A stretch of DNA of 64,000 nucleotides from Chitinophaga sp. YR627 (GCF_900114995.1 NZ_FOUX01000003.1:372001-436000), one strand, 5' to 3'; numbered from the stretch's first letter, positions 1 through 8,683 are shown. Made by a program: numbers and translations. The notes: generated from the letters alone by a model not told the origin.

Positions 1-549
1 GAATTCAATGACATTCCCGTCACCATTGATGGTATCATCGGCGTGGACCTGCTCAAAGCTTTCATTGTGAAGATCGACTACGAGAAAGAAGTATTACAGC
101 TTTACCGTGCACAAAAGACACCGCCCAATACACCCGGACAACGAATGGCGCTCACCCGCAACTTCGAAACCCCGGCACTGGAAGGCACGATCACCCTGCC
201 CGACGGTCAGACGCTGAATAGCTACTATCATCTCGTTTCTGGTGGAGAATACGGTATCCTGTTTAACTTTCCCTATGTGGAAAAGCATCACCTGAATACA
301 CGTCTGCCCATCCTGAGCACCGATAAGGTAGGTGATCTTTATAAAGATTTAACTTACACCAACACCAGTTTGCCTGCCCTGGAACTGGGTGCTACGAAAC
401 TGACACAGGTTGGAGCCAGTTACAGCAAAGACGTCAATGATGCCGGCTCTATCCGAGAAATGGCCGGTTCCATTGGCTATATGGTATGGCGCCAGTTCAA
501 ATCCATTACAATTAATTATACCGGACGCGAGTTATTTCTGGAAAAATAG
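1..549 (+). CDS. Retropepsin-like aspartyl protease, C-terminal part (5' end outside window)
   Basis: The reading frame is open from the first base, so this is the C-terminal 182 residues of a longer protein. It begins with a loop reading IDGIIGVDLLKAF, typical of the end of a retropepsin-like domain (Bacteroidota aspartyl protease family), and continues through a second domain. The last stretch, GSIGYMVWRQFKSITINY, is the usual 'G-IGY-vL-qF-..INY' ending of this family. Related proteins often carry a C-terminal PDZ domain; none is present here. The catalytic Asp of the first lobe is outside the window. No ATG near the window edge is a better start, since homology continues upstream. Family assignment is from recognised sequence pattern. 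Confidence 0.7.
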   Translation, partial: EFNDIPVTIDGIIGVDLLKAFIVKIDYEKEVLQLYRAQKTPPNTPGQRMALTRNFETPALEGTITLPDGQTLNSYYHLVSGGEYGILFNFPYVEKHHLNTRLPILSTDKVGDLYKDLTYTNTSLPALELGATKLTQVGASYSKDVNDAGSIREMAGSIGYMVWRQFKSITINYTGRELFLEK

Positions 550-606
550 TAGCAGTCCATTCTCCCATTCTTTTAGTTAACTTGCAACTCTCATAAACAG
601 GGAAAT

Positions 607-1842
607 ATGATTCATTTCAATAAATTCACTTTAGCCAACGGATTGCGCGTGATCGTGCATGAAGACCATACCACGCCAATGGCAGTGGTAAACGTGATGT
701 ACGATGTGGGCGCACGTGATGAAGATCCAACAAAGACCGGCTTTGCTCACCTGTTCGAACACCTGATGTTCGGCGGCTCCATCAACATTCCTGAATACGA
801 TGAACCTTTGCAGATGGCCGGCGGCGAAAACAACGCCTACACTACCAGCGATCTGACCAACTACTATATACAACTGCCGGCAGAGAATATCGAAACCGCA
901 TTCTGGCTGGAAAGCGACCGTATGCTCTCACTCGCATTCAGCGAAAAAAGCCTGGACGTACAGCGTAAAGTAGTATCTGAAGAGTTCAAGGAACACTACA
1001 TCAATAAGCCTTACGGCGACGTATGGCACAAAATGAGAGACCTCGCTTATTCCTCCCATCCCTACAAATGGATGACCATCGGAAAGGAACTCTCTCACAT
1101 CGAAAATGCGACACTGCTGGATGTAAAAGATTTCTTCTTCAAATATTACCGCCCGGCCAACGCGATCCTCGTTGTTGGTGGTCACGTGACAACCGCACAG
1201 GTAAAAGCGCTGGCAGAAAAATGGTTTGGCGATATTCCGGGTGGAGAACGCATACAGCGTAACATCGCACCGGAACCACCACAGACGGCTGCGCATAAAC
1301 TGGAAGTGAAAGCCAATGTGCCACTGGATGCCTTATACAAATGCTACCATATGCCTGGTCGTACAGGTAAAGGCTACTACGCTACAGACCTGATCTCTGA
1401 CATCCTGGGCGGCGGTGCTTCTTCCCGTCTCAACCAGGTACTGGTGAAAGAGAAAAAACTGTTCAGCAATATTGATTGTTATCATTTTGGTACACTCGAC
1501 GGCGGTCTGCTGACCATCGAAGGCAAACTGGTGAAAGGTGTGAAAATGAAAGATGCAGAGAAAGCCATACAGGAAGAAATCGATAAGGTACAGCAAACAG
1601 TCATCCCTGAAAGAGAACTACAGAAAGTGAAAAACAGGGTGGAAAGTATGCTGGCGTTTGAAGATATGGGCCTGCTCAACAGGGCAAACAACCTGGCTTT
1701 CTATGAACTGATCGGTGACGCTTCCCTCATGAATAATGAATTCAGTCATTACGAAGCTGTAACGGCCGCCGAAATGCACGAGGAAGCACAACATCTTTTC
1801 GACGAGAAAAATTCCAATACGCTTTACTATTACGCAGGATAA
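607..1842 (+). CDS. M16 family zinc metallopeptidase (catalytic subunit)
   Basis: A 411-residue single-unit M16B peptidase (pitrilysin/mitochondrial processing peptidase family). The inverted zinc motif HLFEH is at residues 48-52, and the third zinc ligand is expected at Glu125/126 in VVSEEF, the normal distance away. The conserved GGxNNAYT segment is at about residues 72-79 and the C-terminal half ends in the second M16 domain. There is no clear signal peptide, so the protein may act in the cytoplasm or be exported by another route. The next gene, 58 bp downstream on the same strand, encodes an M16 protein without the zinc motif; such pairs normally form a heterodimer in which only one subunit is catalytic. 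Confidence 0.9.
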   Translation: MIHFNKFTLANGLRVIVHEDHTTPMAVVNVMYDVGARDEDPTKTGFAHLFEHLMFGGSINIPEYDEPLQMAGGENNAYTTSDLTNYYIQLPAENIETAFWLESDRMLSLAFSEKSLDVQRKVVSEEFKEHYINKPYGDVWHKMRDLAYSSHPYKWMTIGKELSHIENATLLDVKDFFFKYYRPANAILVVGGHVTTAQVKALAEKWFGDIPGGERIQRNIAPEPPQTAAHKLEVKANVPLDALYKCYHMPGRTGKGYYATDLISDILGGGASSRLNQVLVKEKKLFSNIDCYHFGTLDGGLLTIEGKLVKGVKMKDAEKAIQEEIDKVQQTVIPERELQKVKNRVESMLAFEDMGLLNRANNLAFYELIGDASLMNNEFSHYEAVTAAEMHEEAQHLFDEKNSNTLYYYAG

Positions 1843-1900
1843 CATGTTCATACACAACTGACATGTACCATCCTTTGTAAATAAATATGCTTTTAGATTA

Positions 1901-3184
1901 ATGATAAACCGGAAAATTGCCCCTGAAATAAAAGATGCTACGGCCTTCGATATCAAGCTGAGACCTTACGAAAAGGTCACGCTGGACAATGGCATCCCTG
2001 TCTATATCATCAAATCAGACGAACAGGATACTTTACAGCTGGAACTGGTATTCCCGGGTGGCAGCTGGTATGAATCAGAAAATCTGGTTGCATCCGCCAC
2101 CAACTTCCTCATGAAGAATGGTAGCGGAAAATACTCTGCACTCCAGATCAATGAAAATATCGACTACTTCGGCGCATATCTGAACCGGAACAGTCATCAT
2201 GAATACGCGACCTATACGCTGCACTGTCTCACCAAACACTTTGCTGATCTGCTGCCCGTATTACAGGAAGTGATCCTGGATCCGGTTTTTCCTGAAGAAG
2301 AACTCGCGATCTTCCGTCAGAATATGAAACAACGCCTGGCGGTAAATCTGCAAAAATGTGACTTCGTAGCCAACAGGCATATCGACCGCTACCTCTTTGG
2401 TGAGTTTCACCCATATGGCAGAGTGAGCAGCATGGAAGCCTACGACGGGTTGCAGATAGCCACCATGCAGGCGTTCTATAAACAACATTACACTTACAAT
2501 AACTGTAAGATCTTCGTAGCAGGCCACCTGCCGGCGAATATGATAGAAATGCTGAACGAGTATTTCGGTAAAACGAAATGGAACGGAGAAGCCTCCATCG
2601 TTCGTCCGGAGATCTCCATCATGGCAGCAGAAGAGAAGAAGTTCCGCATCTTTAATGATGAAAATGGCGTACAGGGCGCCGTTCGTGTGGCTCGTCCATT
2701 CCCGAACCGCTACCATCCTGACTTCCCTAAAATGCTGGTGCTGAACACCATTCTGGGTGGCTACTTTGGCTCCCGTCTGATGAGCAACATCCGCGAGGAA
2801 AAAGGATATACCTACGGTATCCATTCTCAATTGTATAACTTCCGCCAGTCCAGCGCTATCAATATCCAGACAGAAGCCGGACGCGATGTGTGCGAAGCAA
2901 CCATTGAAGAGATCTACAAAGAACTGCGTACCCTCCAGCAGGAAATCGTACCGGAAGAAGAACTGCACCTCGTGCGCAACTTCATGATCGGTTCCATTCT
3001 CGGCGACCTGGATGGCGCATTCGAAGTGATCCAGCGCTGGAAAAATCTGATCCTGAACGGACTGGATGAAAACTACTTCTACAATAACATCAATACCATC
3101 AAGACAATCACCGCTGAAGAAATACAGGAATTAGCACAGGAATACCTGTCTCCTGAAGACTTCTACGAGCTGGTAGTAATCTGA
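1901..3184 (+). CDS. M16 family peptidase-like protein, non-catalytic partner
   Basis: A 427-residue M16-family protein lying 58 bp after the catalytic M16 gene. At the position of HxxEH it has ATNFLMKNGSG, so the zinc ligands are missing; by family precedent it should be the substrate-binding, inactive subunit of a heterodimer. The C-terminal domain keeps family features, for example LGGYFGSRLMSNIREEKGYTYG, a hallmark of the second M16 domain. The ATG start gives an N-terminus without a signal peptide. A strong hairpin terminator follows 45 bp after the stop codon, which supports a two-gene operon. Confidence 0.88.
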   Translation: MINRKIAPEIKDATAFDIKLRPYEKVTLDNGIPVYIIKSDEQDTLQLELVFPGGSWYESENLVASATNFLMKNGSGKYSALQINENIDYFGAYLNRNSHHEYATYTLHCLTKHFADLLPVLQEVILDPVFPEEELAIFRQNMKQRLAVNLQKCDFVANRHIDRYLFGEFHPYGRVSSMEAYDGLQIATMQAFYKQHYTYNNCKIFVAGHLPANMIEMLNEYFGKTKWNGEASIVRPEISIMAAEEKKFRIFNDENGVQGAVRVARPFPNRYHPDFPKMLVLNTILGGYFGSRLMSNIREEKGYTYGIHSQLYNFRQSSAINIQTEAGRDVCEATIEEIYKELRTLQQEIVPEEELHLVRNFMIGSILGDLDGAFEVIQRWKNLILNGLDENYFYNNINTIKTITAEEIQELAQEYLSPEDFYELVVI

Positions 3185-3228
3185 TCCCGCTTTAATTTTT
3201 ACAGCTTTATCGCTGTTTTTATAGAAAA

Positions 3229-3264
3229 AGAGGCTTCCACAATGTGTGGAAGCCTCTTTTTTTT
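3229..3264 (+). terminator. Rho-independent terminator after the M16 pair
   Basis: A perfect 13-bp stem (3229-3241 with 3245-3257), a 3-nt loop, and a run of eight T on the plus strand. It closes the M16 operon. Confidence 0.9.
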
Positions 3265-3321
3265 GCAGATTGATCTGAATTAATCCCTGAAAACAGCCAA
3301 TCTCACATATTTATAATTTAT

Positions 3322-3329
3322 TATATTTG
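3322..3329 (+). promoter_or_regulatory. -7 box of the LprI-like gene
   Basis: TATATTTG fits the Bacteroidota -7 consensus TAnnTTTG, 21 bp ahead of the ATG at 3351 and just after a terminator. No convincing -33 TTTG is seen at the expected distance. Confidence 0.5.
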
Positions 3330-3350
3330 CACCCCTAATTGTTCAATCCT

Positions 3351-3758
3351 ATGAAACGCCTGATCCTTTGTTTACCGTTGTGCATCTGTATGAATGTTTT
3401 CGCACAAACCAGCAAATCTGCCGTTGACTCTCTCGAGAAGCGCTATCAGCAATGTCTGTCAGAAGAGAAAAGCAATTTTAACTGCGCCCTTCAGTATTAC
3501 ACACAGATGGATAGTCTGCTGCACAGTGTCTACACCGAACTGTATGATAACCTGGATAACAATCGCAAAGAAACCCTGCAGATCTCTCAGCAGCAATGGG
3601 AAGAGAAAAAAGAAACCTATTTCAGGGACATTGATGTGCGTGTAGAAAAGAAAAGACCACTTACATTATCTGGTCTGGACGATGATATGATCGTTACCGA
3701 TAATAAAGCCGCTTTCCTGAGAACACGTGTAGTAGAGCTCCTGGGCAAAAACTCCTGA
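3351..3758 (+). CDS. Small secreted LprI/DUF1311-like protein
   Basis: A 135-residue protein with a clear signal peptide (MKRLILCLPLCICMNVFAQ, cleavage after AQ). The mature part resembles the LprI N-terminal domain (DUF1311): a Cys-rich start, then MDSLLHSVYTELYDNLD and an amphipathic helix with QQQWEEKKETYF in place of the usual 'aQraWi.yRd'. LprI-type proteins are periplasmic, and some inhibit lysozyme; whether this one does cannot be told. An upstream TTG at 3339 is in frame, but the ATG at 3351 starts exactly at the signal peptide and is preferred. It converges on the yitT-like gene, 2 bp away. Confidence 0.7.
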   Translation: MKRLILCLPLCICMNVFAQTSKSAVDSLEKRYQQCLSEEKSNFNCALQYYTQMDSLLHSVYTELYDNLDNNRKETLQISQQQWEEKKETYFRDIDVRVEKKRPLTLSGLDDDMIVTDNKAAFLRTRVVELLGKNS

Positions 3759-3760
3759 GT

Positions 3761-4651
3761 TTAATGGTGGGTAGCGCGGCGTTTGATCATGCCGCCTTTG
3801 GTGTCGTTGATATTGTGTTGCACAATGAATGCCTTTTCATCGATCTTCTCGATCTCGTCGATGATCTTGTGTACTTCCAGACGGGTAACGACGGTATAAA
3901 TGATATCAATATCCCTGTCAACTGATCCGCGTTTGCCAAACCCACTCTGCCCTTTAAAAACGGTTACGCCCTTACGCAGGGACAGGGTGAGGGTCTTTCT
4001 TATCAGTTCACTTTCATTGGAAATGATGGTCAGTGCAATGTATTCTTCAAAACCCTGGATGATGAAATCAACCGTTTTGGAGGCCGACAGATAGGTCAGC
4101 ATGGCATACAGGGCAGTTTCCACATTGATCAGTACCGCTGCAATACTGAAGATGACGATGTTGAAATACATGATCACTTCCCCCATCGACAACACTGTTT
4201 TCCGGTTGATGTAAAGGGCCAGTACCTCCGTACCATCCAGCACAGCGCCACCTCTCACAGACATACCGATACCTGCACCGAGAAAGAAGCCGCCGAAAAT
4301 AGCGATCAGCAGCTTGTCACTGGTGATCGTTGGCATATTAATAAACACCAGGGCAGCCGCCAGTCCGAGGATAGCGCAAAGCGCCCTGATGGTGAAAGCG
4401 ACAGACAATTGTTTGTACGCCAGCAGAATAAACGGAATATTGATCACAATCAGCAATATCGATATCGACCAGCCGGTGAGCCGGCTTATCAGCAGGGAAA
4501 TACCCGTCACGCCGCCGTCAAGGAATCCATTGGGTAAAAGAAAGCCTTTCAACCCAACGGCTGCCAGTAAAACTCCGATACCGATCAATACGATATCCTG
4601 AACATTCTGAATATAACTAATGCGGGCACGCGTCTTCCTGGTTTGTGACAT
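3761..4651 (-). CDS. YitT family membrane protein (DUF161/DUF2179)
   Basis: A 296-residue protein with five or six hydrophobic helices in the first 200 residues (DUF161/YitT_membrane) and a soluble C-terminal DUF2179 domain ending near residue 285 (YTVVTRLEVHKIIDEIEKIDEKAFIVQ). The GGAVLDGTEVLAL segment at about residue 133 is characteristic of the family. Function is not settled for YitT proteins; transport is often suggested. It starts 10 bp after the stop of the arginase-fold gene and is probably co-transcribed with it. Confidence 0.88.
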   Translation of the reverse strand: MSQTRKTRARISYIQNVQDIVLIGIGVLLAAVGLKGFLLPNGFLDGGVTGISLLISRLTGWSISILLIVINIPFILLAYKQLSVAFTIRALCAILGLAAALVFINMPTITSDKLLIAIFGGFFLGAGIGMSVRGGAVLDGTEVLALYINRKTVLSMGEVIMYFNIVIFSIAAVLINVETALYAMLTYLSASKTVDFIIQGFEEYIALTIISNESELIRKTLTLSLRKGVTVFKGQSGFGKRGSVDRDIDIIYTVVTRLEVHKIIDEIEKIDEKAFIVQHNINDTKGGMIKRRATHH

Positions 4652-4661
4652 ATCTGTAAAC

Positions 4662-5819
4662 TTACAATCTTTCCTGGTGTCTCAGCCACCTTTCCGGTAT
4701 TTCATTATTGCTCGCCATCAGATAATCACCATAGGAGCAGGGCAGGAAGCTTTTCTCCTTTGATTTGCCTTTTGCTGGCAGTTCCATCCACCAGCGACCC
4801 GTCTTTTTACTTTTGAGAAATACAGTGTCGATATCTGCACAAACGATATTGAATTCATAGAACCCGTCTCTTTCTTCCAGCAGTGCTTCTTTTTTCCTGA
4901 TGGCGATACCATCCACAAAATACCAGAGCATCTGAGCGATCTGTTTGGCCGTCAGGGATTCCCTGTCTCTTTCCGGACGGTAACCATAAATACCAAAGGT
5001 GCTGAGTCTTCCACTCATGCCGGCATAACGTGCCAGCAAACAGGCTTCATCACCACCCAATCCGTTAGGAGAGAGGGTATTGGCCGGTGCATCATTATGT
5101 TTGATGATATTGATATCAATACTGAAAAGGTCTGTGTTACGTAATACAGGCTCTATTTCTTCCAGGTTTTCACGCACCCTGCCCAGCCGGTAACAGTCGA
5201 AACGCAGTTTATCCAGCGTTTCGATCATATGCGGATGTATAAAATAACTCTGGAAAGCGAGGTGATTGTAATGACGGATGTAATTAGGCTGTTCCGTCAG
5301 CATTTCCATCAGGAACTTATCTGCCGGTACCTGTGACTCTTCTTTCAGATCGATGATCGCATCCGCAACGGTTACTTCGATCACATATTTCTGGGAAGCG
5401 TAGGCTTTGTATTGTGCATAGGTCAGATCATGCGATCCGCCTAAGAGGATGACTGTTTTATTGGAGTTGATCAGTTCGGCCAGTACCGTTTTTAATGCGG
5501 CATAAGTGTCCTGCAGACTCACCCCTTTACGGAGATTACCCAGGTCAGCTATTTTCACATCTCTGTGCCAGTAATACAAACTGTAAAATTCACTTCTGAC
5601 GATATCGGGGGATTCTGGTCCTCTTTTACCGGGACCATATCCGCGGTCCTCACTTACGCCGAGGAGGATCACGTCTGCAGCATCGAGATTGGGGATATGA
5701 CCTTCTTCATAAGCATCGGTAACACCGCCGATCTGAAAGTCATCATATGCCTGGTCATTGTTCAGGCTGCCTTTAGAAATTGGTAACAGATAATCATGCA
5801 GATGCGTAAAGTCTGACAT
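4662..5819 (-). CDS. Arginase-fold (ureohydrolase superfamily) protein, divergent metal site; often annotated formimidoylglutamase
   Basis: A 385-residue ureohydrolase-fold protein. The three metal motifs are recognisable but altered: GGSHDLTYA instead of GGDHS, DAIIDLKEE instead of DAHxDxR (the His ligand is Ile), and SIDINIIKHNDAP instead of SxDxDxxDP (one Asp ligand is Asn). Two of six canonical manganese ligands are therefore missing. From memory, a Bacteroidota-wide subfamily shows such changes, and genomes usually label it formimidoylglutamase or 'arginase family'; hydrolase activity should not be assumed. A GTG sits one codon upstream, but the ATG at 5819 is the normal choice. It is first in an operon with the YitT-like gene. 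Confidence 0.75.
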   Translation of the reverse strand: MSDFTHLHDYLLPISKGSLNNDQAYDDFQIGGVTDAYEEGHIPNLDAADVILLGVSEDRGYGPGKRGPESPDIVRSEFYSLYYWHRDVKIADLGNLRKGVSLQDTYAALKTVLAELINSNKTVILLGGSHDLTYAQYKAYASQKYVIEVTVADAIIDLKEESQVPADKFLMEMLTEQPNYIRHYNHLAFQSYFIHPHMIETLDKLRFDCYRLGRVRENLEEIEPVLRNTDLFSIDINIIKHNDAPANTLSPNGLGGDEACLLARYAGMSGRLSTFGIYGYRPERDRESLTAKQIAQMLWYFVDGIAIRKKEALLEERDGFYEFNIVCADIDTVFLKSKKTGRWWMELPAKGKSKEKSFLPCSYGDYLMASNNEIPERWLRHQERL

Positions 5820-5841
5820 CACAACAACTTTTGTTTGGCGG

Positions 5842-5849
5842 CAAACCTA
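5842..5849 (-). promoter_or_regulatory. -7 box upstream of the arginase-fold gene
   Basis: TAGGTTTG read on the minus strand fits TAnnTTTG and lies 22 bp before the ATG at 5819. No TTTG is found at the ideal -33 distance. Confidence 0.45.
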
Positions 5850-5878
5850 CGAATCAATTATGAAATTTATCGTGCTGT

Positions 5879-6195
5879 GAAAAGATGAATAACAGATTGT
5901 TATCTACGGGAGAGGATAATCCATTGCGTTGGTAAAAGCTGAATGACTGATTGTTACACAACGGGCGTAACAGGGCTAACTGATTACTTAATACGTAGGG
6001 AAAAGATAAACTGGGATTATTTTCAAATCCGGACATCAGGGAGCACCGGATTATATATTGTATTGGGAAAAATCAAATGACTGATTATTACACACCGGGC
6101 GTAAACAAAGGCAACATGATGATTTAATACGTAGGGGAAAAGATAAACTGCAGATTGTTATCGATAGGGCACATCAGGGGTCACATGATCAATCT
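5879..6195. repeat. Imperfect tandem repeat, two and a half copies of a ~120-137-bp unit
   Basis: Copies begin at about 5879, 6000 and 6137, each with GAAAAGATRAA followed by GATTRTTAT. Copies one and two share AATGACTGATTRTTACACA, then CGGGCGTAA, and end with TTAATACGTAGGG; the third copy is cut short near 6195. This fills the intergenic space between the arginase-fold gene and a small minus-strand gene. No coding frame or transposase is seen in it. Confidence 0.75.
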
Positions 6196-6227
6196 ATGGT
6201 CATGAAATAATCCGCGAAGCTATGAGA

Positions 6228-6476
6228 TTAGTTCTTGTGGACGATGAATTCGAATGCTTTATGCTCCTTCCTTGAAAATGCTTTCTGTAGTACAGATCGT
6301 TTGCTGGTGATGCGGTTCCTGTTGCAATCAGCAACTTCCATAACATTACATAGGTATTCCATGGTTTCAACCATGGTAAGCATATCGCTGATCTGCTTCA
6401 CTGCATATTGAATCTGTTGTTCGCTATACCGATCCTCATGCAGTAAGATCAATAAGTCCCTCTCAACCTGTTTCAT
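6228..6476 (-). CDS. Hypothetical protein, 82 residues, helical
   Basis: A small reading frame starting with ATG (MKQVERDLLILLHEDRY). The sequence is rich in Glu, Gln, Lys and Leu and is predicted by eye to be mostly helical up to about residue 48, followed by a basic tail (NRNRITSKRSVLQKAFSRKEHK). There is no signal peptide and no recognised domain. It stands alone between a repeat patch and another small minus-strand gene. The composition and amphipathic spacing look like a real protein, but there is no homology evidence. Confidence 0.5.
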   Translation of the reverse strand: MKQVERDLLILLHEDRYSEQQIQYAVKQISDMLTMVETMEYLCNVMEVADCNRNRITSKRSVLQKAFSRKEHKAFEFIVHKN

Positions 6477-6618
6477 TTGAATAATTTGACTGTTCCCTTA
6501 AAATTGTTAAAGGCGTTTCCATATAGGTGTAAGCGGCTTGGCGTATATAACAACTGGATGTCACAAGTTTTCCTTCAAGATCGGGAACTCAACGGCAAAA
6601 AGACAAAGTACTTATTAC

Positions 6619-6747
6619 TTAGTGCATACGTTTTTTATTCATGGTAGGGCATCCGCAGTCGTTCTTCTTCAATACCTTACAGCCCTGACTCATAATGATA
6701 AGACTACCGCACACTAAAAAGATAGTCATCCATTTTTTTGTTCTCAT
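6619..6747 (-). CDS. Very small putative lipoprotein, 42 residues, CxC motif
   Basis: The minus strand encodes MRTKKWMTIFLVCGSLIIMS, then QGC at residues 21-23, and a tail KVLKKNDCGCPTMNKKRMH. The first 22 residues have a basic start and a hydrophobic core typical of a lipoprotein signal, with Cys23 as the candidate lipidated residue, although SQG before it is only a weak lipobox. The mature peptide would be 20 residues with a CGCP motif (Cys31, Cys33). Small Bacteroidota lipoproteins of the form 'CK...CxCP' are familiar, function unknown. There is no Shine-Dalgarno sequence, as normal in this phylum. Confidence 0.55.
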   Translation of the reverse strand: MRTKKWMTIFLVCGSLIIMSQGCKVLKKNDCGCPTMNKKRMH

Positions 6748-6858
6748 ATTACTCTTAAGTTAGTTCACTTTATTATCAAAGCCTGTCCGACGAGAGTTTA
6801 CCGTTTCTTAACAGTGCGCTTTTCTAAATTAAGCTAATTTCGTAAAAATTTCAAATAT

Positions 6859-7965
6859 TTGTCCACAATTTCTACGCGCAAAACGATTCTCATAGTCCCG
6901 CTCGACTGGGGATTGGGACATGCCACCCGCGACATCCCGCTTATCCATGAACTATTAAACGCTGGCTGCAAGGTTGTTATTGCAGCGGAGGGAAAACACG
7001 CCGCTCTCTTACAGCAGGAGTTCCCGGAACTGACTATCCTTTCCTTACCTGGTTATCGCATCGAATACGCACAGAAAGGCTGGTTTTTCGGATGGAAAAT
7101 CATCCAGCAGATCCCTAAGATCCTGAACGCTATTAAGTTCGAACAGCAATGGCTGGAAAAGGTAGTGGTAGAACATCAGATAGACGCCGTGATCTCGGAC
7201 AACCGCTTTGGTTTATACCATAGCAAAATACCTACTGTTTTTATCTCGCATCAGTTACTGATCAAGACGCCTTTCGGTGGTTTCATCGAAAAGTGGTTAC
7301 AGGCACTTAATTACCGTTATATTAACAGGTACAGCGCCTGCTGGATCCCTGACTATGCAGACGCGCATAACCTTTCCGGTATCCTGGCGCATCCTTCAAA
7401 ATTACCGGCTAATACCACCTACCTGGGTTGCCTCAGCCGTTTTGAAGATCGTACAGACGTAAAACAACAATACGACCTGCTGGTACTCATCTCCGGTCCG
7501 GAACCTCAACGTTCCAACCTGGAGAAAATGATCCTTGATCAGATTGGCTCTTTACAGATAAGTGCCCTGATCGTCAGTGGTAAACCAGGTACGCCGGAGA
7601 AGAAACAGATCGCTCCGGGTGTACAGCAGGTTAATCACATGAATGCCAAAGAGTTGAACGAAGCCATGCTGGCATCCAAAATGGTACTGAGCCGTTCCGG
7701 ATATACCACGCTGATGGACCTGGTGAAGCTGAACAAGAAGGCCATCCTGATACCGACTCCTGGTCAGTCAGAACAGGAATACCTTGGTAAGTTCCTCATG
7801 AAAAAAGGCTATTTCTACAATATCCCGCAGCATACATTCGATCTTAAAAATGCCCTCGAAGCAGCTGATAAGTTCGACTTCAAATCATTTGAACACGAAC
7901 AGGATATGGAGCAGTATAAAGACGTCGTGAGGAAATGGGTGACACAGCTCCAGACGAACAACTAG
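6859..7965 (+). CDS. MurG-like glycosyltransferase (GT28-type)
   Basis: A 368-residue GT-B protein. The N-terminal domain opens with ILIVPLDWGLGHATRDIPLI, the glycine-rich loop of MurG/GT28-type enzymes; the C-terminal half has the nucleotide-sugar region (SRSGYTTLMDLVKLNKKAILIPTPGQSEQEYL, around residues 280-310). This matches a 'glycosyltransferase family protein' common in Bacteroidota; donor and acceptor are unknown. The start is TTG at 6859: an in-frame stop at 6835 and no ATG between leave it as the only reasonable start. No transmembrane segment is apparent. The gene stands alone and is followed by a terminator. Confidence 0.78.
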   Translation: MSTISTRKTILIVPLDWGLGHATRDIPLIHELLNAGCKVVIAAEGKHAALLQQEFPELTILSLPGYRIEYAQKGWFFGWKIIQQIPKILNAIKFEQQWLEKVVVEHQIDAVISDNRFGLYHSKIPTVFISHQLLIKTPFGGFIEKWLQALNYRYINRYSACWIPDYADAHNLSGILAHPSKLPANTTYLGCLSRFEDRTDVKQQYDLLVLISGPEPQRSNLEKMILDQIGSLQISALIVSGKPGTPEKKQIAPGVQQVNHMNAKELNEAMLASKMVLSRSGYTTLMDLVKLNKKAILIPTPGQSEQEYLGKFLMKKGYFYNIPQHTFDLKNALEAADKFDFKSFEHEQDMEQYKDVVRKWVTQLQTNN

Positions 7966-7989
7966 CATATTCCGGATATACATAAAAAA

Positions 7990-8028
7990 GAGAGAGGCGC
8001 CCGCTTAGGTGGACGCCTCTCTCTTTTA
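7990..8028. terminator. Hairpin terminator between convergent genes
   Basis: A stem of AGAGAGGCG (7990-7998 region) paired with CGCCTCTCT (to about 8023), preceded by AAAAAA and followed by CTTTT. It can serve the glycosyltransferase on the plus strand and the ArsC-like gene on the minus strand. Confidence 0.75.
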
Positions 8029-8042
8029 TACGCTTCAGTAGT

Positions 8043-8399
8043 TTACTTCGTTGCAGCAGCAGTCAATCCTTCTACCGCTTTCTTATCACTACCCACAAAT
8101 ATCTGTTTGCCAACAATCGCTACCGGACGCTTCAGGAAAGAATATTCCTGGAGTATAAGATCGCGGTAGTCATTCTCCGTAAGTTCTTTTTCATGCAATC
8201 CCATCGGACGGTACTTCTGTGACCGGCGACTGAACAGCGCCTCATAAGTACCCGCAAGTGCATGCATTTCCTCCAGCTGTGCAGGAGTGATCTTTTCTGT
8301 CTTGATATCCTGCAGCACAAATCCGTTCTCTTTTGCCTTCACTTCCTCCAGTATCCGCTTACAGGTGGTGCAGGTAGATAAATGATATATTTTCTTCAT
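8043..8399 (-). CDS. ArsC/Spx/MgsR-family thioredoxin-fold protein
   Basis: A 118-residue protein of the ArsC-like superfamily, starting MKKIYHLSTCTTCKRI with a CxxC at Cys10/Cys13. The middle has KTEKITPAQLEEMHAL and the C-terminal half FLKRPVAIVGKQIFVGSDK, matching the 'lmKRPvvv.g..v.vG' segment of this family. It may be a glutaredoxin- or thioredoxin-linked reductase or a regulator of Spx type; arsenate reduction is not implied by the sequence alone. The open frame extends 42 residues upstream, but the ATG at 8399 gives the normal family length and N-terminus. Confidence 0.85.
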   Translation of the reverse strand: MKKIYHLSTCTTCKRILEEVKAKENGFVLQDIKTEKITPAQLEEMHALAGTYEALFSRRSQKYRPMGLHEKELTENDYRDLILQEYSFLKRPVAIVGKQIFVGSDKKAVEGLTAAATK

Positions 8400-8683
8400 G
8401 TAGTTACGCTTTGCTACGCAAATATCCTTTTTTACAGGCAATGTCCAATTCGTACCATGTTCGCTGATCCCAATACGCCTTTCTCTATACATCCATCGCT
8501 TATCGTTCTCACATCTCTCTGTCAACCTTTCTTGTCCGGATTTCTTTATCTCATATCAGGTCATCGTCCGATACTTTCCGATGCCCAATTCTTACTGCTT
8601 AATTGCTGATAAGCCCTTCTGAAATACGCATGCAGACTATTTCTCCCTAATTCCTAATTGATCATTCCTAATTCCTAATTGTT

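Noticed and set aside
1180..1195. CACGTG core inside the first M16 gene as a possible parS
   Set aside because: The flanks (GTGGT and ACAAC) do not match TGTTN and NAACA.
2261..2968. 235-codon minus-strand frame opposite the second M16 gene, and similar long antisense frames opposite polA and gltB
   Set aside because: Shadows of strongly biased coding sequence; the plus-strand products are recognised family members.
5854..6036. 60-codon minus-strand frame in the repeat patch at 5.9-6.2 kb
   Set aside because: It crosses two different repeat units and is not preserved in the other copies.
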